Shown: positions 9,093-17,546, numbered from the stretch's first letter. The stretch: 45,390 nucleotides of DNA from Phil1 sp963643205 (GCA_963643205.1 CAVIJJ010000015.1:1-45390), one strand, 5' to 3'. The notes: generated by a model not told the origin, from the letters alone. Program-made: numbers and translations.

Positions 9093-9770
9093 ATGGGAGG
9101 CTTTATCGCTTATTTCGCTGTTTTAAGCATTGTTCATTTATTCTTTTGCTATTTTGAAATACGTCCGTACAGGGTGATGACAAAGCCGCTTATAATGCTT
9201 TCGCTCGCCGTGTTCTATGCCTGTGCCGCAAAGAGCGTTGACTATGTTGTGCTCACGGCGCTTATATGCGGGCTTGCGGGAGACGTGCTGCTTATCCCCG
9301 AAAAGGACGGCAGGTTCTTTATACCGGGCGCGCTTTCGTTTACGCTTGGGCACGCGCTCTATTGCCTTGCCATATTCAGGCGAACGGAGGGCACCACAAA
9401 GGAGCATATGCTTACGGCCGCGGTGGCTATAGCGCTGTATCTTATAATTGTGGCTTACGCGAGTTTTAGAATAGAAAAGCACGTGGACGATAAAAAGATG
9501 CGCGTGCTGATGCCCACATATCTTGGCATAGTTGCCGCGGTAAACATTTTCGCGTGGGTAAACCTGGCCTCAAAAATAAGCGCGGGGAGCGGCATATTCG
9601 CATCCTCCCTCATCACGCTCGGCAGCATGCTCTTTTTAACGTCGGACACAATACTTGCCCGCAGCATGTTCGTTAAGGACGTGAGGAGGCCGAACTTTCC
9701 CGTTATGCTAACGTATATACCCGCGCAGCTGCTTCTTTGCGTGGGCTTTGTGCTTATGAACGCCAAATAA
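9093..9770 (+). CDS. YhhN/TMEM86-like membrane protein (lysoplasmalogenase family)
   Basis: 225-aa integral membrane protein with about eight hydrophobic segments. The family marks are the GDVLLIP segment near residue 68 and FxPGALSFTLGHALY near residue 80; conserved acidic and His residues in these loops are proposed to be catalytic in TMEM86 lysoplasmalogenases, which cleave the vinyl-ether bond of lysoplasmalogens. Many anaerobic Clostridia make plasmalogens, so the activity is plausible but not proved for bacterial members. GGGAG lies 10 nt before the ATG. It stands alone, followed by the nadD promoter. Confidence 0.8.
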   Translation: MGGFIAYFAVLSIVHLFFCYFEIRPYRVMTKPLIMLSLAVFYACAAKSVDYVVLTALICGLAGDVLLIPEKDGRFFIPGALSFTLGHALYCLAIFRRTEGTTKEHMLTAAVAIALYLIIVAYASFRIEKHVDDKKMRVLMPTYLGIVAAVNIFAWVNLASKISAGSGIFASSLITLGSMLFLTSDTILARSMFVKDVRRPNFPVMLTYIPAQLLLCVGFVLMNAK

Positions 9771-9781
9771 AATAAACGCGT

Positions 9782-9810
9782 TTGCCCCAAGGACAATCAG
9801 GTGGTATAAT
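9782..9810 (+). promoter_or_regulatory. nadD: nadD promoter, predicts a leaderless mRNA
   Basis: TTGCCC (9782-9787), 17 bp, TATAAT (9805-9810). Initiation about 7 nt downstream would fall at 9816-9818, on the ATG at 9818. No Shine-Dalgarno sequence precedes that ATG. Confidence 0.65.
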
Positions 9811-9817
9811 TAAACCA

Positions 9818-10990
9818 ATGAAGATCGGAATACTGGGGGGCAGCTTTAATCCCCCGCACAAAGGACATATTTATATAGCCAAGCAGGCAAAGCAAAGCTT
9901 TGGCCTTGATAAGGTGCTGCTTATGGTGGCGGGGGATCCGCCGCATAAAAGCATCGCTTTCGGCGTAAGCGCGAATGAAAGGCTTAATCTTACCCGGGCC
10001 GCGATAGGCGGCGAGGAGGGGCTTTTCGCCTGCGATTATGAAATAAGGCGCGGCGGCGTGAGCTACATGGCGGACACACTTATGGGGCTCTATAACGGCG
10101 CTGATGAGCTGTACCTTATTGTGGGCACGGATATGCTGAAAACCCTGCACAGTTGGCGTAAGCCCGAAACAATATTCGCCCTTGCCGGCATTATAGCCGT
10201 GGGCAGGCCGGACAGCGGAGGCGGGGACGAGCGGGCCGCCGAGGAGCTTAGGAAAAAATTCGGCGCAAGGGTGTATATTGCCGATTTTGAGGGGCCTAAA
10301 ATATCCTCAACCGATATTCGAAAAAGGGTTTATGAGGCCGAGGGCATAGCGGGCCTTGTAAGCGCGGGAACCATGCGGAGAATATATTCAGAGCTTCTCT
10401 ATCAAAACGATGATATCCTGACTTACGCGGACAGGCTTAAAAATACCGTTAAGCCAACTCGCTTCGCTCACTCCATAGGCACCATGGGGTGCGCCGTGGA
10501 GCTTGCCTCAATATGGGGAGCGGACGGCAAAAAGGCGAGAATCGCCGGCCTTTTGCACGACTGCGCAAAGCTTGGCGACAGCGAGGCCCTTGAGCTTGCC
10601 AATCAATACGGCTATACGCCTAACGATGAGGAGCGGCGCGCTCCCGGCCTTTTGCACGGCCCCTTGGGGGCGATAAGGGCGCAAAGGGACTACGGCATAG
10701 AGGATAAGGACATTATAAACGCCATTGCCTGCCACGTGTTCGGCAAAATGGGCATGACAACGCTGGATAAGATTTTATACGTTGCGGACAAGGCGGAGTT
10801 CACAAGAACCTATGACGGGGTTGAAAACCTTAGGCGCGCGGCAAGGGAAAATATAAACCGGGCCGTGCTTATGACAATGGATAATTCAATAAGCCACCTG
10901 CTGAAAAAGGGCGTTGAGCCTTCCGCCCGATCGCTTGAGATAAGGCAGGAGATAAAAAGACAAATTGAGGAAAAAGGAGAAAACACATGA
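9818..10990 (+). CDS. nadD: NadD-YqeK fusion: nicotinate-nucleotide adenylyltransferase plus HD phosphohydrolase
   Basis: 390-aa two-domain protein. Residues 1-195 are NadD, which makes deamido-NAD from nicotinate mononucleotide and ATP: GSFNPPHKGH at 8-17 and ISSTDIR at 162-168. Residues about 198-390 form a YqeK-type HD domain with H218, the HD pair at 247-248 (LLHDCAKL), LLHGPLGA and ADKAEFTR. YqeK proteins are known as symmetrical Ap4A hydrolases. The genes are separate neighbours in Bacillus; here they are one frame. The ATG at 9818 is required to keep the nucleotide-binding loop, and it lacks a ribosome binding site. The stop overlaps rsfS by 4 nt. Confidence 0.92.
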   Translation: MKIGILGGSFNPPHKGHIYIAKQAKQSFGLDKVLLMVAGDPPHKSIAFGVSANERLNLTRAAIGGEEGLFACDYEIRRGGVSYMADTLMGLYNGADELYLIVGTDMLKTLHSWRKPETIFALAGIIAVGRPDSGGGDERAAEELRKKFGARVYIADFEGPKISSTDIRKRVYEAEGIAGLVSAGTMRRIYSELLYQNDDILTYADRLKNTVKPTRFAHSIGTMGCAVELASIWGADGKKARIAGLLHDCAKLGDSEALELANQYGYTPNDEERRAPGLLHGPLGAIRAQRDYGIEDKDIINAIACHVFGKMGMTTLDKILYVADKAEFTRTYDGVENLRRAARENINRAVLMTMDNSISHLLKKGVEPSARSLEIRQEIKRQIEEKGENT

Positions 10991-11436
10991 GCGAATTCTT
11001 TAACGCGGCAAACGCACAGGAAGAGGAAACCCTGCGGAATAAGGCACTTATGATCTGCGACGCGCTATATAATAAGAAAGCGCAGAATATAACAGCCATT
11101 CATGTGGGCGATAAAACGATTATAGCGGACTGGTTCGTTATATGCTCCGGCCGCGCCGTGGCGCAGGTAAAGGCGCTTTCGGACGAAATAGACGAAAAGG
11201 CGGAAAGCTTCGGGCTTGAGCTTAGGCGAATTGAGGGATACAGCGAGGGCCGCTGGATTGTTATGGACTTCGGTTCAATACTTGTGCATGTGTTCCACCC
11301 GGAGGAAAGGGAATACTATAATATGGAACGCTTGTGGGTGGATGACCCGAGGGGCTATGTTGATTATTCCAAGCTTATGCTTGAACGCGAGCGCGAGGAG
11401 GAGCTTAAGCGCCGCAGCGGGGAAAAGAGCGAATAA
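10987..11436 (+). CDS. rsfS: Ribosomal silencing factor RsfS
   Basis: 149-aa RsfS/Iojap protein, which binds ribosomal protein uL14 and blocks subunit joining when nutrients are short. The family core is visible as ADWFVICSGRAVAQVKALSDEI and the GRWIVMDFGSILVHVF segment, followed by YYNMERLW. The ATG overlaps the nadD-yqeK stop (ATGA), and GAGGAAAAAGGAG lies before it, so it is translated as part of that operon. The nadD, yqeK, rsfS order is conserved in Bacillota. Confidence 0.95.
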   Translation: MSEFFNAANAQEEETLRNKALMICDALYNKKAQNITAIHVGDKTIIADWFVICSGRAVAQVKALSDEIDEKAESFGLELRRIEGYSEGRWIVMDFGSILVHVFHPEEREYYNMERLWVDDPRGYVDYSKLMLEREREEELKRRSGEKSE

Positions 11437-11473
11437 CGGGCAGAAAAACAGCGAAACGCATAGCTTATCCGCA

Positions 11474-11502
11474 TTGACAATCACGCCGCAGGATGCTATT
11501 AT
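11474..11502 (+). promoter_or_regulatory. hisS: hisS-aspS operon promoter
   Basis: TTGACA (11474-11479), 17 bp, TATTAT (11497-11502). Near-consensus; initiation is expected near 11509, directly before the T-box leader. Confidence 0.82.
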
Positions 11503-11508
11503 ACGCTT

Positions 11509-11745
11509 TGACAGGCAAGGAATAAGGATGTAGCCCGGAGCTGGCGCACAAGAGAAGGCAGGCCATGGCTGGAAGCCGCCGCGAACAAAAAGCACCGGGT
11601 GAAGGACGCCTTATGAGCCTTCCGCAGGAAATGGCGGACGATTTGCCCTGCGTTATGGGGCAAGAGTGGAGCGACAATCGCTCAATTAGGGTGGTACCGC
11701 GGGTTCTCCGTCCCTGTTATGAAGGATGGAGAACCCTATTTTTTT
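11509..11745 (+). promoter_or_regulatory. T-box leader of hisS-aspS, specifier GAC (Asp)
   Basis: T-box core AGGGTGGTACCGCG at 11688-11701, then a 13-bp terminator stem (11701-11713 with 11724-11736, one G-U pair) and T-rich tail 11737-11745. The specifier loop reads GGTGAAG-GAC-GCC (GAC at 11605-11607), in the same frame as the leuS leader where the codon is CTC. GAC is an aspartate codon; no histidine codon is found at that place. Read-through of hisS and aspS should therefore respond to uncharged tRNA-Asp. Confidence 0.92.
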
Positions 11746-11767
11746 AAGAATACGAAAGAGGTGTATT

Positions 11768-13030
11768 ATGCAGATTCAGGCGCCTAAGGGCATGAAGGAC
11801 GTAACCCCTAAGGACAGCTACAAGTGGCAGTACATAGAAAAGCTTATGCGCTCCCGCTGCGCGGAATTCGGCTGCCGCGAGGTACGCACGCCGGTGCTGG
11901 AGCATACGGAGCTGTTCGCCAGAGGTGTTGGCGATACAACGGATATAGTTCAAAAGGAAATGTATACCTTTACCGACAAGGGAGACCGCTCGGTTACGCT
12001 TAAGCCCGAGGGCACCGCGGGCACGGTGCGCATGTTCCTTGAAAACAAGATTTTCGCGGACGCTCAGCCCACAAAGATGTTTTATGTTTACTGCCCCGTT
12101 TTTCGCTACGAAAAGCCGCAGGCTGGCAGGCTTAGGGAGCATCACCAGTTTGGCGTGGAGGTTTTCGGCGCGCCCAAGGCCAGCGCGGACGCGGAGGTTA
12201 TTTCCCTTGCGATAAGCATACTTAACGACCTTGGCATAAAGAGCGTTAAGGCCAAAATAAACAGCATTGGCTGCCCGGAGTGCAGGCCCAAGTATAACGC
12301 CGCCCTTAAGGAATATCTTAAGGCGAACTACGACGAGCTTTGCGAAACCTGCAAAACGCGCTACGAGAAGAACCCGCTTCGAATTCTGGACTGCAAGGAA
12401 AAGCACTGCGGCGAAATAGCCGCGGCCGCGCCCAAGGTGCTGGATTATCTTTGCCCGGACTGCAAGGCGCACTTTGAGGAGCTTCAGGCCTCCCTTGACG
12501 CGCTCGGCATAGAATACGAGGTTGACCCCATGATAGTCCGCGGCCTTGATTATTATACAAAGACCGTGTTCGAGCTTGTTTCAACGGAGGGCGCCTATAC
12601 CGGCACCGTTTGCGGCGGCGGCAGGTACGATGGGCTTATAGAGGAGCTTGGCGGCCCCAAGATGAACGCGGTGGGCTTCGGCATGGGCATGGAGAGGCTG
12701 CTGCTTGTGGCGGAAAGCTTTAACCCCATCCCCGAACCGAACCTTGTGGACGTATACATTGCCCCCGTTGGTGAAAAGGCAAGGCTTTGCGGACTTAAGC
12801 TTGCGGGAGAACTTAGAAAGCAGGGCGTTAAAACGGAATATGACCACGTTGGCCGCAGCTTTAAGGCCCAGTTTAAGTACGCGGATAAGCTGAACGCCCG
12901 CTTCGTTGCCGTTATAGGCGAGGACGAGGTAGCAAACGGCGTTATAAAGCTTAAAAACATGGCGGACGGCACGGAAACCCCGATAGCCATAGACGGCTTT
13001 GCCGAAAAGGCGGCTGAAATAGTTAAATAA
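11768..13030 (+). CDS. hisS: Histidyl-tRNA synthetase
   Basis: 420-aa class II synthetase charging tRNA-His. Motif 2 region FRYEKPQAGRLREHHQFGVEVFG, the histidine-binding signature with RGLDYYTKTVFE, motif 3 with GGGRYDGLIEELGG and VGFGMGMERL, and a C-terminal anticodon-binding domain (VAPVGEKA-like start IAPVGEKA) are all visible. Two residues in motif 2 (L and H in GRLREHHQF) differ from the usual GRYRQFHQF. The ATG at 11768 follows GAAAGAGG and lies just after the T-box terminator; the in-frame upstream start at 11726 lies inside the terminator and is rejected. First gene of the hisS-aspS-rseC-trxA operon. Confidence 0.96.
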   Translation: MQIQAPKGMKDVTPKDSYKWQYIEKLMRSRCAEFGCREVRTPVLEHTELFARGVGDTTDIVQKEMYTFTDKGDRSVTLKPEGTAGTVRMFLENKIFADAQPTKMFYVYCPVFRYEKPQAGRLREHHQFGVEVFGAPKASADAEVISLAISILNDLGIKSVKAKINSIGCPECRPKYNAALKEYLKANYDELCETCKTRYEKNPLRILDCKEKHCGEIAAAAPKVLDYLCPDCKAHFEELQASLDALGIEYEVDPMIVRGLDYYTKTVFELVSTEGAYTGTVCGGGRYDGLIEELGGPKMNAVGFGMGMERLLLVAESFNPIPEPNLVDVYIAPVGEKARLCGLKLAGELRKQGVKTEYDHVGRSFKAQFKYADKLNARFVAVIGEDEVANGVIKLKNMADGTETPIAIDGFAEKAAEIVK

Positions 13031-13076
13031 GCTGAAAAGCACAGCACATAAATATTAAGTAAGGAGTATACCGAAT

Positions 13077-14852
13077 ATGATACAGTCTAGAACCCATACC
13101 TGCGGCGAACTTAGGCTAAGCAACGTAAACGAGCATGTAACGCTTGTGGGCTGGATGGAAAACGTTCGCGTAGTCGGCAACAACTTCGCGTTTGTGGTTC
13201 TGCGCGATTTCTACGGCACAACCCAGATAGTTGTTGAAACCGAGGAAATGATGAACGTTGTAAAGGGCATCAACAAGGAATCCACCATTTCCGTAACCGG
13301 TACCGTGCGCGAGCGCGCCAGCAAGAACGCGAAGCTTGCCACCGGCGAAATAGAGATAGTGCCCGAAAAGATAGAGGTGCTCGGCCGCTGCATTTACAAT
13401 GAGCTGCCCTTTGAAATTAACCGCAGCCGCGAGGCGGACGAAACGCAAAGGCTTAAATACCGTTATCTTGACCTGAGAAATCCCGAGGTTAAGAACAATA
13501 TAATCCTTCGCTGCAACGTTATAGCCGCCATAAGGAAGGCAATGCTTGCGCATAACTTCCTTGAGATAACAACGCCTATACTTACCGCGTCAAGCCCCGA
13601 GGGCGCGAGGGACTATCTTGTTCCCGCAAGAAAGCACCCCGGCAAATTCTATGCCCTGCCCCAGGCGCCGCAGCAGTTTAAGCAGCTGCTCATGACATCC
13701 GGCTTTGACAGGTATTTCCAGATAGCCCCCTGCTTCCGCGACGAGGACGCGCGCGGAGACAGGAGCCCCGGCGAATTCTATCAGCTGGATATGGAAATGG
13801 CGTTTGCCACCCAGGAGGACGTATTCTCCATTATAGAGGATGTGTTCCCGCCCATATTCGCGGAATACGGCACATACAGCGTCGCTTCCCAGGCCCCCTT
13901 TAACCGCATAACATATACGGATGCCCTTGAGCAGTTCGGTTCCGATAAGCCGGACTACCGCATAGACCTTAGGGTTAACGACATAACCGAGCTTGTGGCG
14001 GGCAGCGAGTTCGCTCCCTTTGCCGCTGGCAACACCGTAAAGGCCATACCCTGCAGCGGCTGCGAGCTTACAAGAAAGCAGATAGACAAGCTCTGCGCGG
14101 ACGTAGAGGTTCAGGCGGGTGCCAAACCCTACTGGTTCAAGGTTGAGGCGGACGGCAGCTTCGCGGGCGGCGTAGCCAAGTTCATGACCCCGCATCACGA
14201 CGCCGTAACAAAGGCCCTTAACCTTACCCCCGGCACGCTTGTTGGCATAACCGCGGGCAAGAAGTCCGCCGCTCAGAAAACCGCCGGCGTTATGCGCAAA
14301 ATGCTCGGCGCCGCCGTTCCCGGTCACATGGACAAGGAACGCTACGAGTTCTGCTGGGTTGTGGACTTCCCGATGTACGAAATAGGCGAGGAGTCCGGCG
14401 AGCTTGAGTTCTGCCATAACCCGTTCTCAATGCCCGGCGGCGGCGCGGAAACGCTTAAAAAGGCCATCGCGGGCGAGATCGATCCGCTTACAATCACCGC
14501 CCAGCAGTACGATTTGGTCTGCAACGGCGTGGAGCTTTCCTCCGGTGCCGTAAGAAACCACGACCCCGAAATTATGATAGAGGCGTTCCGCCTTGTTCGC
14601 CTTGGCGAGGAGGACGTTAAGAAAAAGTTCCCCGCCATGTATAACGCTTTCTGCTACGGTGCGCCACCCCATGCCGGCATAGCCCCGGGCGTGGACAGAA
14701 TAGTTATGCTGCTCGCGGGAGAGGAAAGCATAAGGGAGATTATACCGTTCCCCATGAACAAGAACGCGCAGGATATACTGATGGGCGCGCCGAGCCCGGT
14801 TACGGACAAGCAGCTTGAGGAGCTGCACATAAAGGTGGATATTGATGAGTGA
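13077..14852 (+). CDS. aspS: Aspartyl-tRNA synthetase
   Basis: 591-aa bacterial-type AspRS. N-terminal OB-fold anticodon-binding domain (residues 1-110), class II motif 2 region (FRDEDARGDRSPGEFYQLDMEM), the bacterial GAD insertion in the middle (about 290-420), and motif 3 in GIAPGVDRIVMLLAG near the end. TAAGGAG precedes the ATG. It follows hisS by 46 nt and is in the same operon. Whether the enzyme is discriminating, or also charges tRNA-Asn, cannot be decided by eye. Its stop overlaps the next gene. Confidence 0.96.
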   Translation: MIQSRTHTCGELRLSNVNEHVTLVGWMENVRVVGNNFAFVVLRDFYGTTQIVVETEEMMNVVKGINKESTISVTGTVRERASKNAKLATGEIEIVPEKIEVLGRCIYNELPFEINRSREADETQRLKYRYLDLRNPEVKNNIILRCNVIAAIRKAMLAHNFLEITTPILTASSPEGARDYLVPARKHPGKFYALPQAPQQFKQLLMTSGFDRYFQIAPCFRDEDARGDRSPGEFYQLDMEMAFATQEDVFSIIEDVFPPIFAEYGTYSVASQAPFNRITYTDALEQFGSDKPDYRIDLRVNDITELVAGSEFAPFAAGNTVKAIPCSGCELTRKQIDKLCADVEVQAGAKPYWFKVEADGSFAGGVAKFMTPHHDAVTKALNLTPGTLVGITAGKKSAAQKTAGVMRKMLGAAVPGHMDKERYEFCWVVDFPMYEIGEESGELEFCHNPFSMPGGGAETLKKAIAGEIDPLTITAQQYDLVCNGVELSSGAVRNHDPEIMIEAFRLVRLGEEDVKKKFPAMYNAFCYGAPPHAGIAPGVDRIVMLLAGEESIREIIPFPMNKNAQDILMGAPSPVTDKQLEELHIKVDIDE

Positions 14853-15267
14853 GGAAGTAAGGCAGAAGGGCACGGTTGTTGAGACAAACGGCAAAAAGGC
14901 TACGGTACGCTTTATGAAAACCGATGCCTGCGGCCACTGCAACGCCTGCTTCCGCTTCGGCTCAAACGAGGCGGATATAGAAATGGATAATACCCTGGGC
15001 GCGAAAAAGGGCGACGAGGTATTTATAGACATGCATGCCACAACGGTGCTTAAAGCCAGCGCCATAGTTTACGGCATTCCCATAATCGGGCTTATAATAG
15101 GCGTTCTTGTGGGATCCCGCTTTGGCGACATATACGCGGCCGCGGGCGGCGTGGGGCTTTGCCTTATAAGCTTTCTTGTGCTTAAAAAGCTTGAACCCAA
15201 ATTTGCCAAAATGAACGAGTTCAAGCCCAGAATGACAGCCTTCGTAAACGCGAAGGATGATGAATAA
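14845..15267 (+). CDS. RseC/MucC-like (SoxR-reducing system) membrane protein
   Basis: 140-aa protein with an N-terminal soluble part carrying the cysteine cluster C-GH-C-NA-C near residue 30, followed by two membrane segments (about 70-90 and 95-113). This matches the RseC/MucC family, linked to redox control of sigma-E or SoxR in Proteobacteria and to Rnf complexes; in Clostridia the role is not defined. The ATG at 14845 overlaps the aspS end by 8 nt; a TTG one codon earlier is less likely. It is followed by thioredoxin, which suggests a thiol-redox role. Confidence 0.8.
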   Translation: MSEEVRQKGTVVETNGKKATVRFMKTDACGHCNACFRFGSNEADIEMDNTLGAKKGDEVFIDMHATTVLKASAIVYGIPIIGLIIGVLVGSRFGDIYAAAGGVGLCLISFLVLKKLEPKFAKMNEFKPRMTAFVNAKDDE

Positions 15268-15296
15268 AGTTTTTTAACCAAAGGAGAATACCAAAG

Positions 15297-15614
15297 ATGG
15301 TAAAGCATCTTACAACGGCTGATTTCGATTCGGCTGTAGAGGCGTCAAAGCCTGTACTTGTGGATTTCTGGGCAACATGGTGCGGCCCCTGCCGCATGAT
15401 AGGGCCGCTCATGGAGGAGCTGAGCGAGGATTATGACGGCCGCGCCGACATTTGCAAGGTGAATGTTGACGAGGAGGTAGAGCTTGCAAAGCGCTTCCGC
15501 ATAATGAGCATCCCCTGCGTTATACTCTTTAAGGACGGCCAGGAAATAAACCGCCTTATAGGTGCAAGGGACAGGGAAGAGTACGCCGACGCTATCGAAG
15601 AGATAATGGGCTGA
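15297..15614 (+). CDS. trxA: Thioredoxin
   Basis: 105-aa single-domain thioredoxin with the active site W28-C29-G-P-C32 and the conserved cis-proline segment SIPCVILF (usually SIPTLILF; here Cys replaces Thr before V). Reduces protein disulfides in the cytoplasm. AAGGAG lies before the ATG. Last gene of the hisS operon, 29 nt after the RseC-like gene and before a strong terminator. The extra cysteine next to the cis-proline is unusual and could affect substrate or metal binding. Confidence 0.95.
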   Translation: MVKHLTTADFDSAVEASKPVLVDFWATWCGPCRMIGPLMEELSEDYDGRADICKVNVDEEVELAKRFRIMSIPCVILFKDGQEINRLIGARDREEYADAIEEIMG

Positions 15615-15627
15615 AGAAGAGCATAAC

Positions 15628-15659
15628 AAAAGGAGCGGTCATTGCGGCCGCTCCTTTTT
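15628..15659. terminator. Bidirectional terminator between trxA and the dipeptidase gene
   Basis: AAAAGGAGCGG (15628-15638) pairs with CCGCTCCTTTTT (15648-15659). The A and T runs on both sides allow use from either strand between the convergent genes. Confidence 0.85.
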
Positions 15660-15668
15660 CGCGCTTAA

Positions 15669-16313
15669 TTACTTAATGGGGAAATTGAAGTATGTATCCG
15701 GATAGGGCTCGGGGTTAACGTTGTAGTGCCACCATTCGCCCTCATAAAGCGTCATGCCCGCGCCGAGCATGGCGTCTCTCAATATGGCGCGGTTCTTTTC
15801 CTGCTCAGGCGTAAGCCCCGCGGCGCCGTGGTTTGAACGGGGGTCCATATAGTCGAATATAGAGCCCATGTCAAGCTCCTGATGGGTGTTCATGTCAACT
15901 ATCGTCAGGTCAACGGCCTTGGCCCTTGTGTGGCCGGAGCGGCGGGCAATGTAGCCCTGGTTGAAAACCTCCGCCTTGTCAAGGTTGGGGTACTGTATGC
16001 TCTTGCGGCGAATGTCCGAAATGTCCTCACCCCAGCGGCAGAAGTCGTCCACCGCGCTCTGGGGGCGGTAAGCGTCAAAGAATTTCATGATGTAGCCCTG
16101 CTTGCGCAGCGTTTCAGCGGCCTTTACGCAGCAATCCGCAAGGGCCTTGCTCATAACAACCAGCGGCTGCTCATAGCCCGCGGCGGGGCGGCCCATAAAG
16201 TTATCGGTTCCGGCGTATTTAGCGTCTATTATGCAGTCCTCAATCAGCTCGTCTATGTATACAAAGCCTTCGGGCAGTCCGGCCTTGGGTATGCCGGCGG
16301 TACTTGTGTTCAT
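15669..16313 (-). CDS. VanX/DdpX-type D-Ala-D-Ala dipeptidase
   Basis: 214-aa zinc D,D-dipeptidase. The family residues are all present: substrate-binding R83 in FDAYRP, zinc ligands H128 and D135 in SGHTRAKAVDLTI, catalytic E193 and zinc ligand H196 in EGEWWHY. There is no signal peptide, so it acts in the cytoplasm, where VanX-type enzymes hydrolyse free D-Ala-D-Ala and DdpX-type enzymes recycle it. No vanH, vanA or vanRS genes are nearby, so nutrition or recycling is more likely than glycopeptide resistance. It follows the M42 peptidase gene by 24 nt on the same strand. Confidence 0.9.
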   Translation of the reverse strand: MNTSTAGIPKAGLPEGFVYIDELIEDCIIDAKYAGTDNFMGRPAAGYEQPLVVMSKALADCCVKAAETLRKQGYIMKFFDAYRPQSAVDDFCRWGEDISDIRRKSIQYPNLDKAEVFNQGYIARRSGHTRAKAVDLTIVDMNTHQELDMGSIFDYMDPRSNHGAAGLTPEQEKNRAILRDAMLGAGMTLYEGEWWHYNVNPEPYPDTYFNFPIK

Positions 16314-16337
16314 TGTGTTTGCCTCTCTTTTCTTTTT

Positions 16338-17426
16338 TTAGAAGGATTTTATAATGTCCGCGTTCAGGCCGGTGGCTATCGCGCAGGCAAGCTTAACGCT
16401 CGCGGAATAATCCGCAAACGTTGTTATGCAGTTGGGGCCGTGTATATAGCGCACGGGAACGCCCATAACTATGCTGGGCGCGCCTATAAGCTGCGCCTGT
16501 ATAACGGCGGCGTTGTTGCCGCCGCCCTCCCTTACGCTCGCTTGAACGGCAAGCCCGTTCTTTTCCGCCGTATCAAGCGCAAAGCGCTGAAAACGCGGGT
16601 TGCATATAACGGATTTATCCATAAAGCGGAGCATGGGGCCTTTTTTAAGCAGGGTCTGCATGGCATAGGTCTCGCCGAAAGTATCGTCAGCGGGGCAGCC
16701 CTCAAAAACAAGCGCCGCGTTGGGCTTAACTCGGTTTACGGCAACCTTGCAGCCGCGTTCGCCAACCTCCTCCTGGGATGAAAGCACGCCCACTATGTCA
16801 ACATCAAGCTCGGCGGAGCTTAAAACGCGCATCGTTTCAACCAACGCGGCGCAGCCTATGCGGCAGTCAAATCCCTTGCCGAACATTATATCGCGCTTTT
16901 CGTCATATTCAAAGGGGGTGGCCGGCACGGCGGGTTCGCCTATGCGTATGCCGAACTCATCCCTTGCCTCGTCCGCGCTTCTCGCGCCTATGTCTATAAC
17001 CAGGCTTGATACGCTCTGCACCTTGTTTTGCGCGCGTTCCTCATCGCTTAAAAAGTGCGGCGGCTTTGCGGCTATCATTCCGCGTATCCATTCGCCAAAG
17101 TGGTTGCGCACAAGCACGCGCGTGCCGGGCAGGGTGTTTTTGCTCCAGCCGCCAAGCTCAAGGAACCTGAGCGTTCCGTTAGGTTTTATGGAGTGAATTA
17201 TAAAGCCCACCTCGTCGCTGTGCGCGTCAAGCATAAGCGTGGGCTTATTGCCGCTGTTTTTGCGGCGGTAAATATAAAGGTTGCGCAGGCTGTCTTCCTC
17301 AAAGTCGCAAATGTCGCCAAGAATTTGGCGCACGGCGGCAACGGTTTCGTCCTCAAAGCCGCTCGGCCCCTTGGCCTCCGCCAGCGCCTTTATAACATTA
17401 AGCTCTCTTTCGTTGGCAATAACCAT
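16338..17426 (-). CDS. M42 family metallo-aminopeptidase
   Basis: 362-aa cytoplasmic M42 peptidase (glutamyl aminopeptidase/FrvX/deblocking aminopeptidase group). Metal-site segments are visible: DAHSDEVGFIIHSI, GKGFDCRIGC, the catalytic SSQEEVGERG and FEGCPADDTFG. These enzymes form large hollow complexes that trim peptides. The ATG at 17426 is chosen (AAGGGG about 10 nt upstream); a TTG one codon earlier is also possible. It is first in a two-gene operon with the D,D-dipeptidase, which fits peptide recycling. Confidence 0.92.
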   Translation of the reverse strand: MVIANERELNVIKALAEAKGPSGFEDETVAAVRQILGDICDFEEDSLRNLYIYRRKNSGNKPTLMLDAHSDEVGFIIHSIKPNGTLRFLELGGWSKNTLPGTRVLVRNHFGEWIRGMIAAKPPHFLSDEERAQNKVQSVSSLVIDIGARSADEARDEFGIRIGEPAVPATPFEYDEKRDIMFGKGFDCRIGCAALVETMRVLSSAELDVDIVGVLSSQEEVGERGCKVAVNRVKPNAALVFEGCPADDTFGETYAMQTLLKKGPMLRFMDKSVICNPRFQRFALDTAEKNGLAVQASVREGGGNNAAVIQAQLIGAPSIVMGVPVRYIHGPNCITTFADYSASVKLACAIATGLNADIIKSF

Positions 17427-17491
17427 CAAAGCGTGCCCCTTTCACTTAATTCTGTTTGCCGCGTAAGTTTTTTCGGTAAAGTCTTATATTG

Positions 17492-17520
17492 ATTGTACCC
17501 CGCGAAAAGGCCTGTGTAAA
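17492..17520 (-). promoter_or_regulatory. Promoter of the M42 peptidase-dipeptidase operon
   Basis: Minus strand TTTACA (17520-17515), 17 bp, TACAAT (17497-17492). Only 26 nt separate it from the toxin gene stop. Confidence 0.75.
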
Positions 17521-17546
17521 GCCGAAAGTGGGGAAGGGGAAAGACA

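Noticed and set aside
15669..16313. Vancomycin resistance locus
   Set aside because: VanX-like and VanW-like proteins are present but far apart, and there is no vanH, van ligase or vanRS gene; such homologues are common in susceptible Clostridia.
15882..16781. Plus-strand frame of 299 codons across two minus-strand peptidase genes
   Set aside because: It runs antisense through the dipeptidase and M42 genes, both with intact catalytic motifs, and shows no family features.
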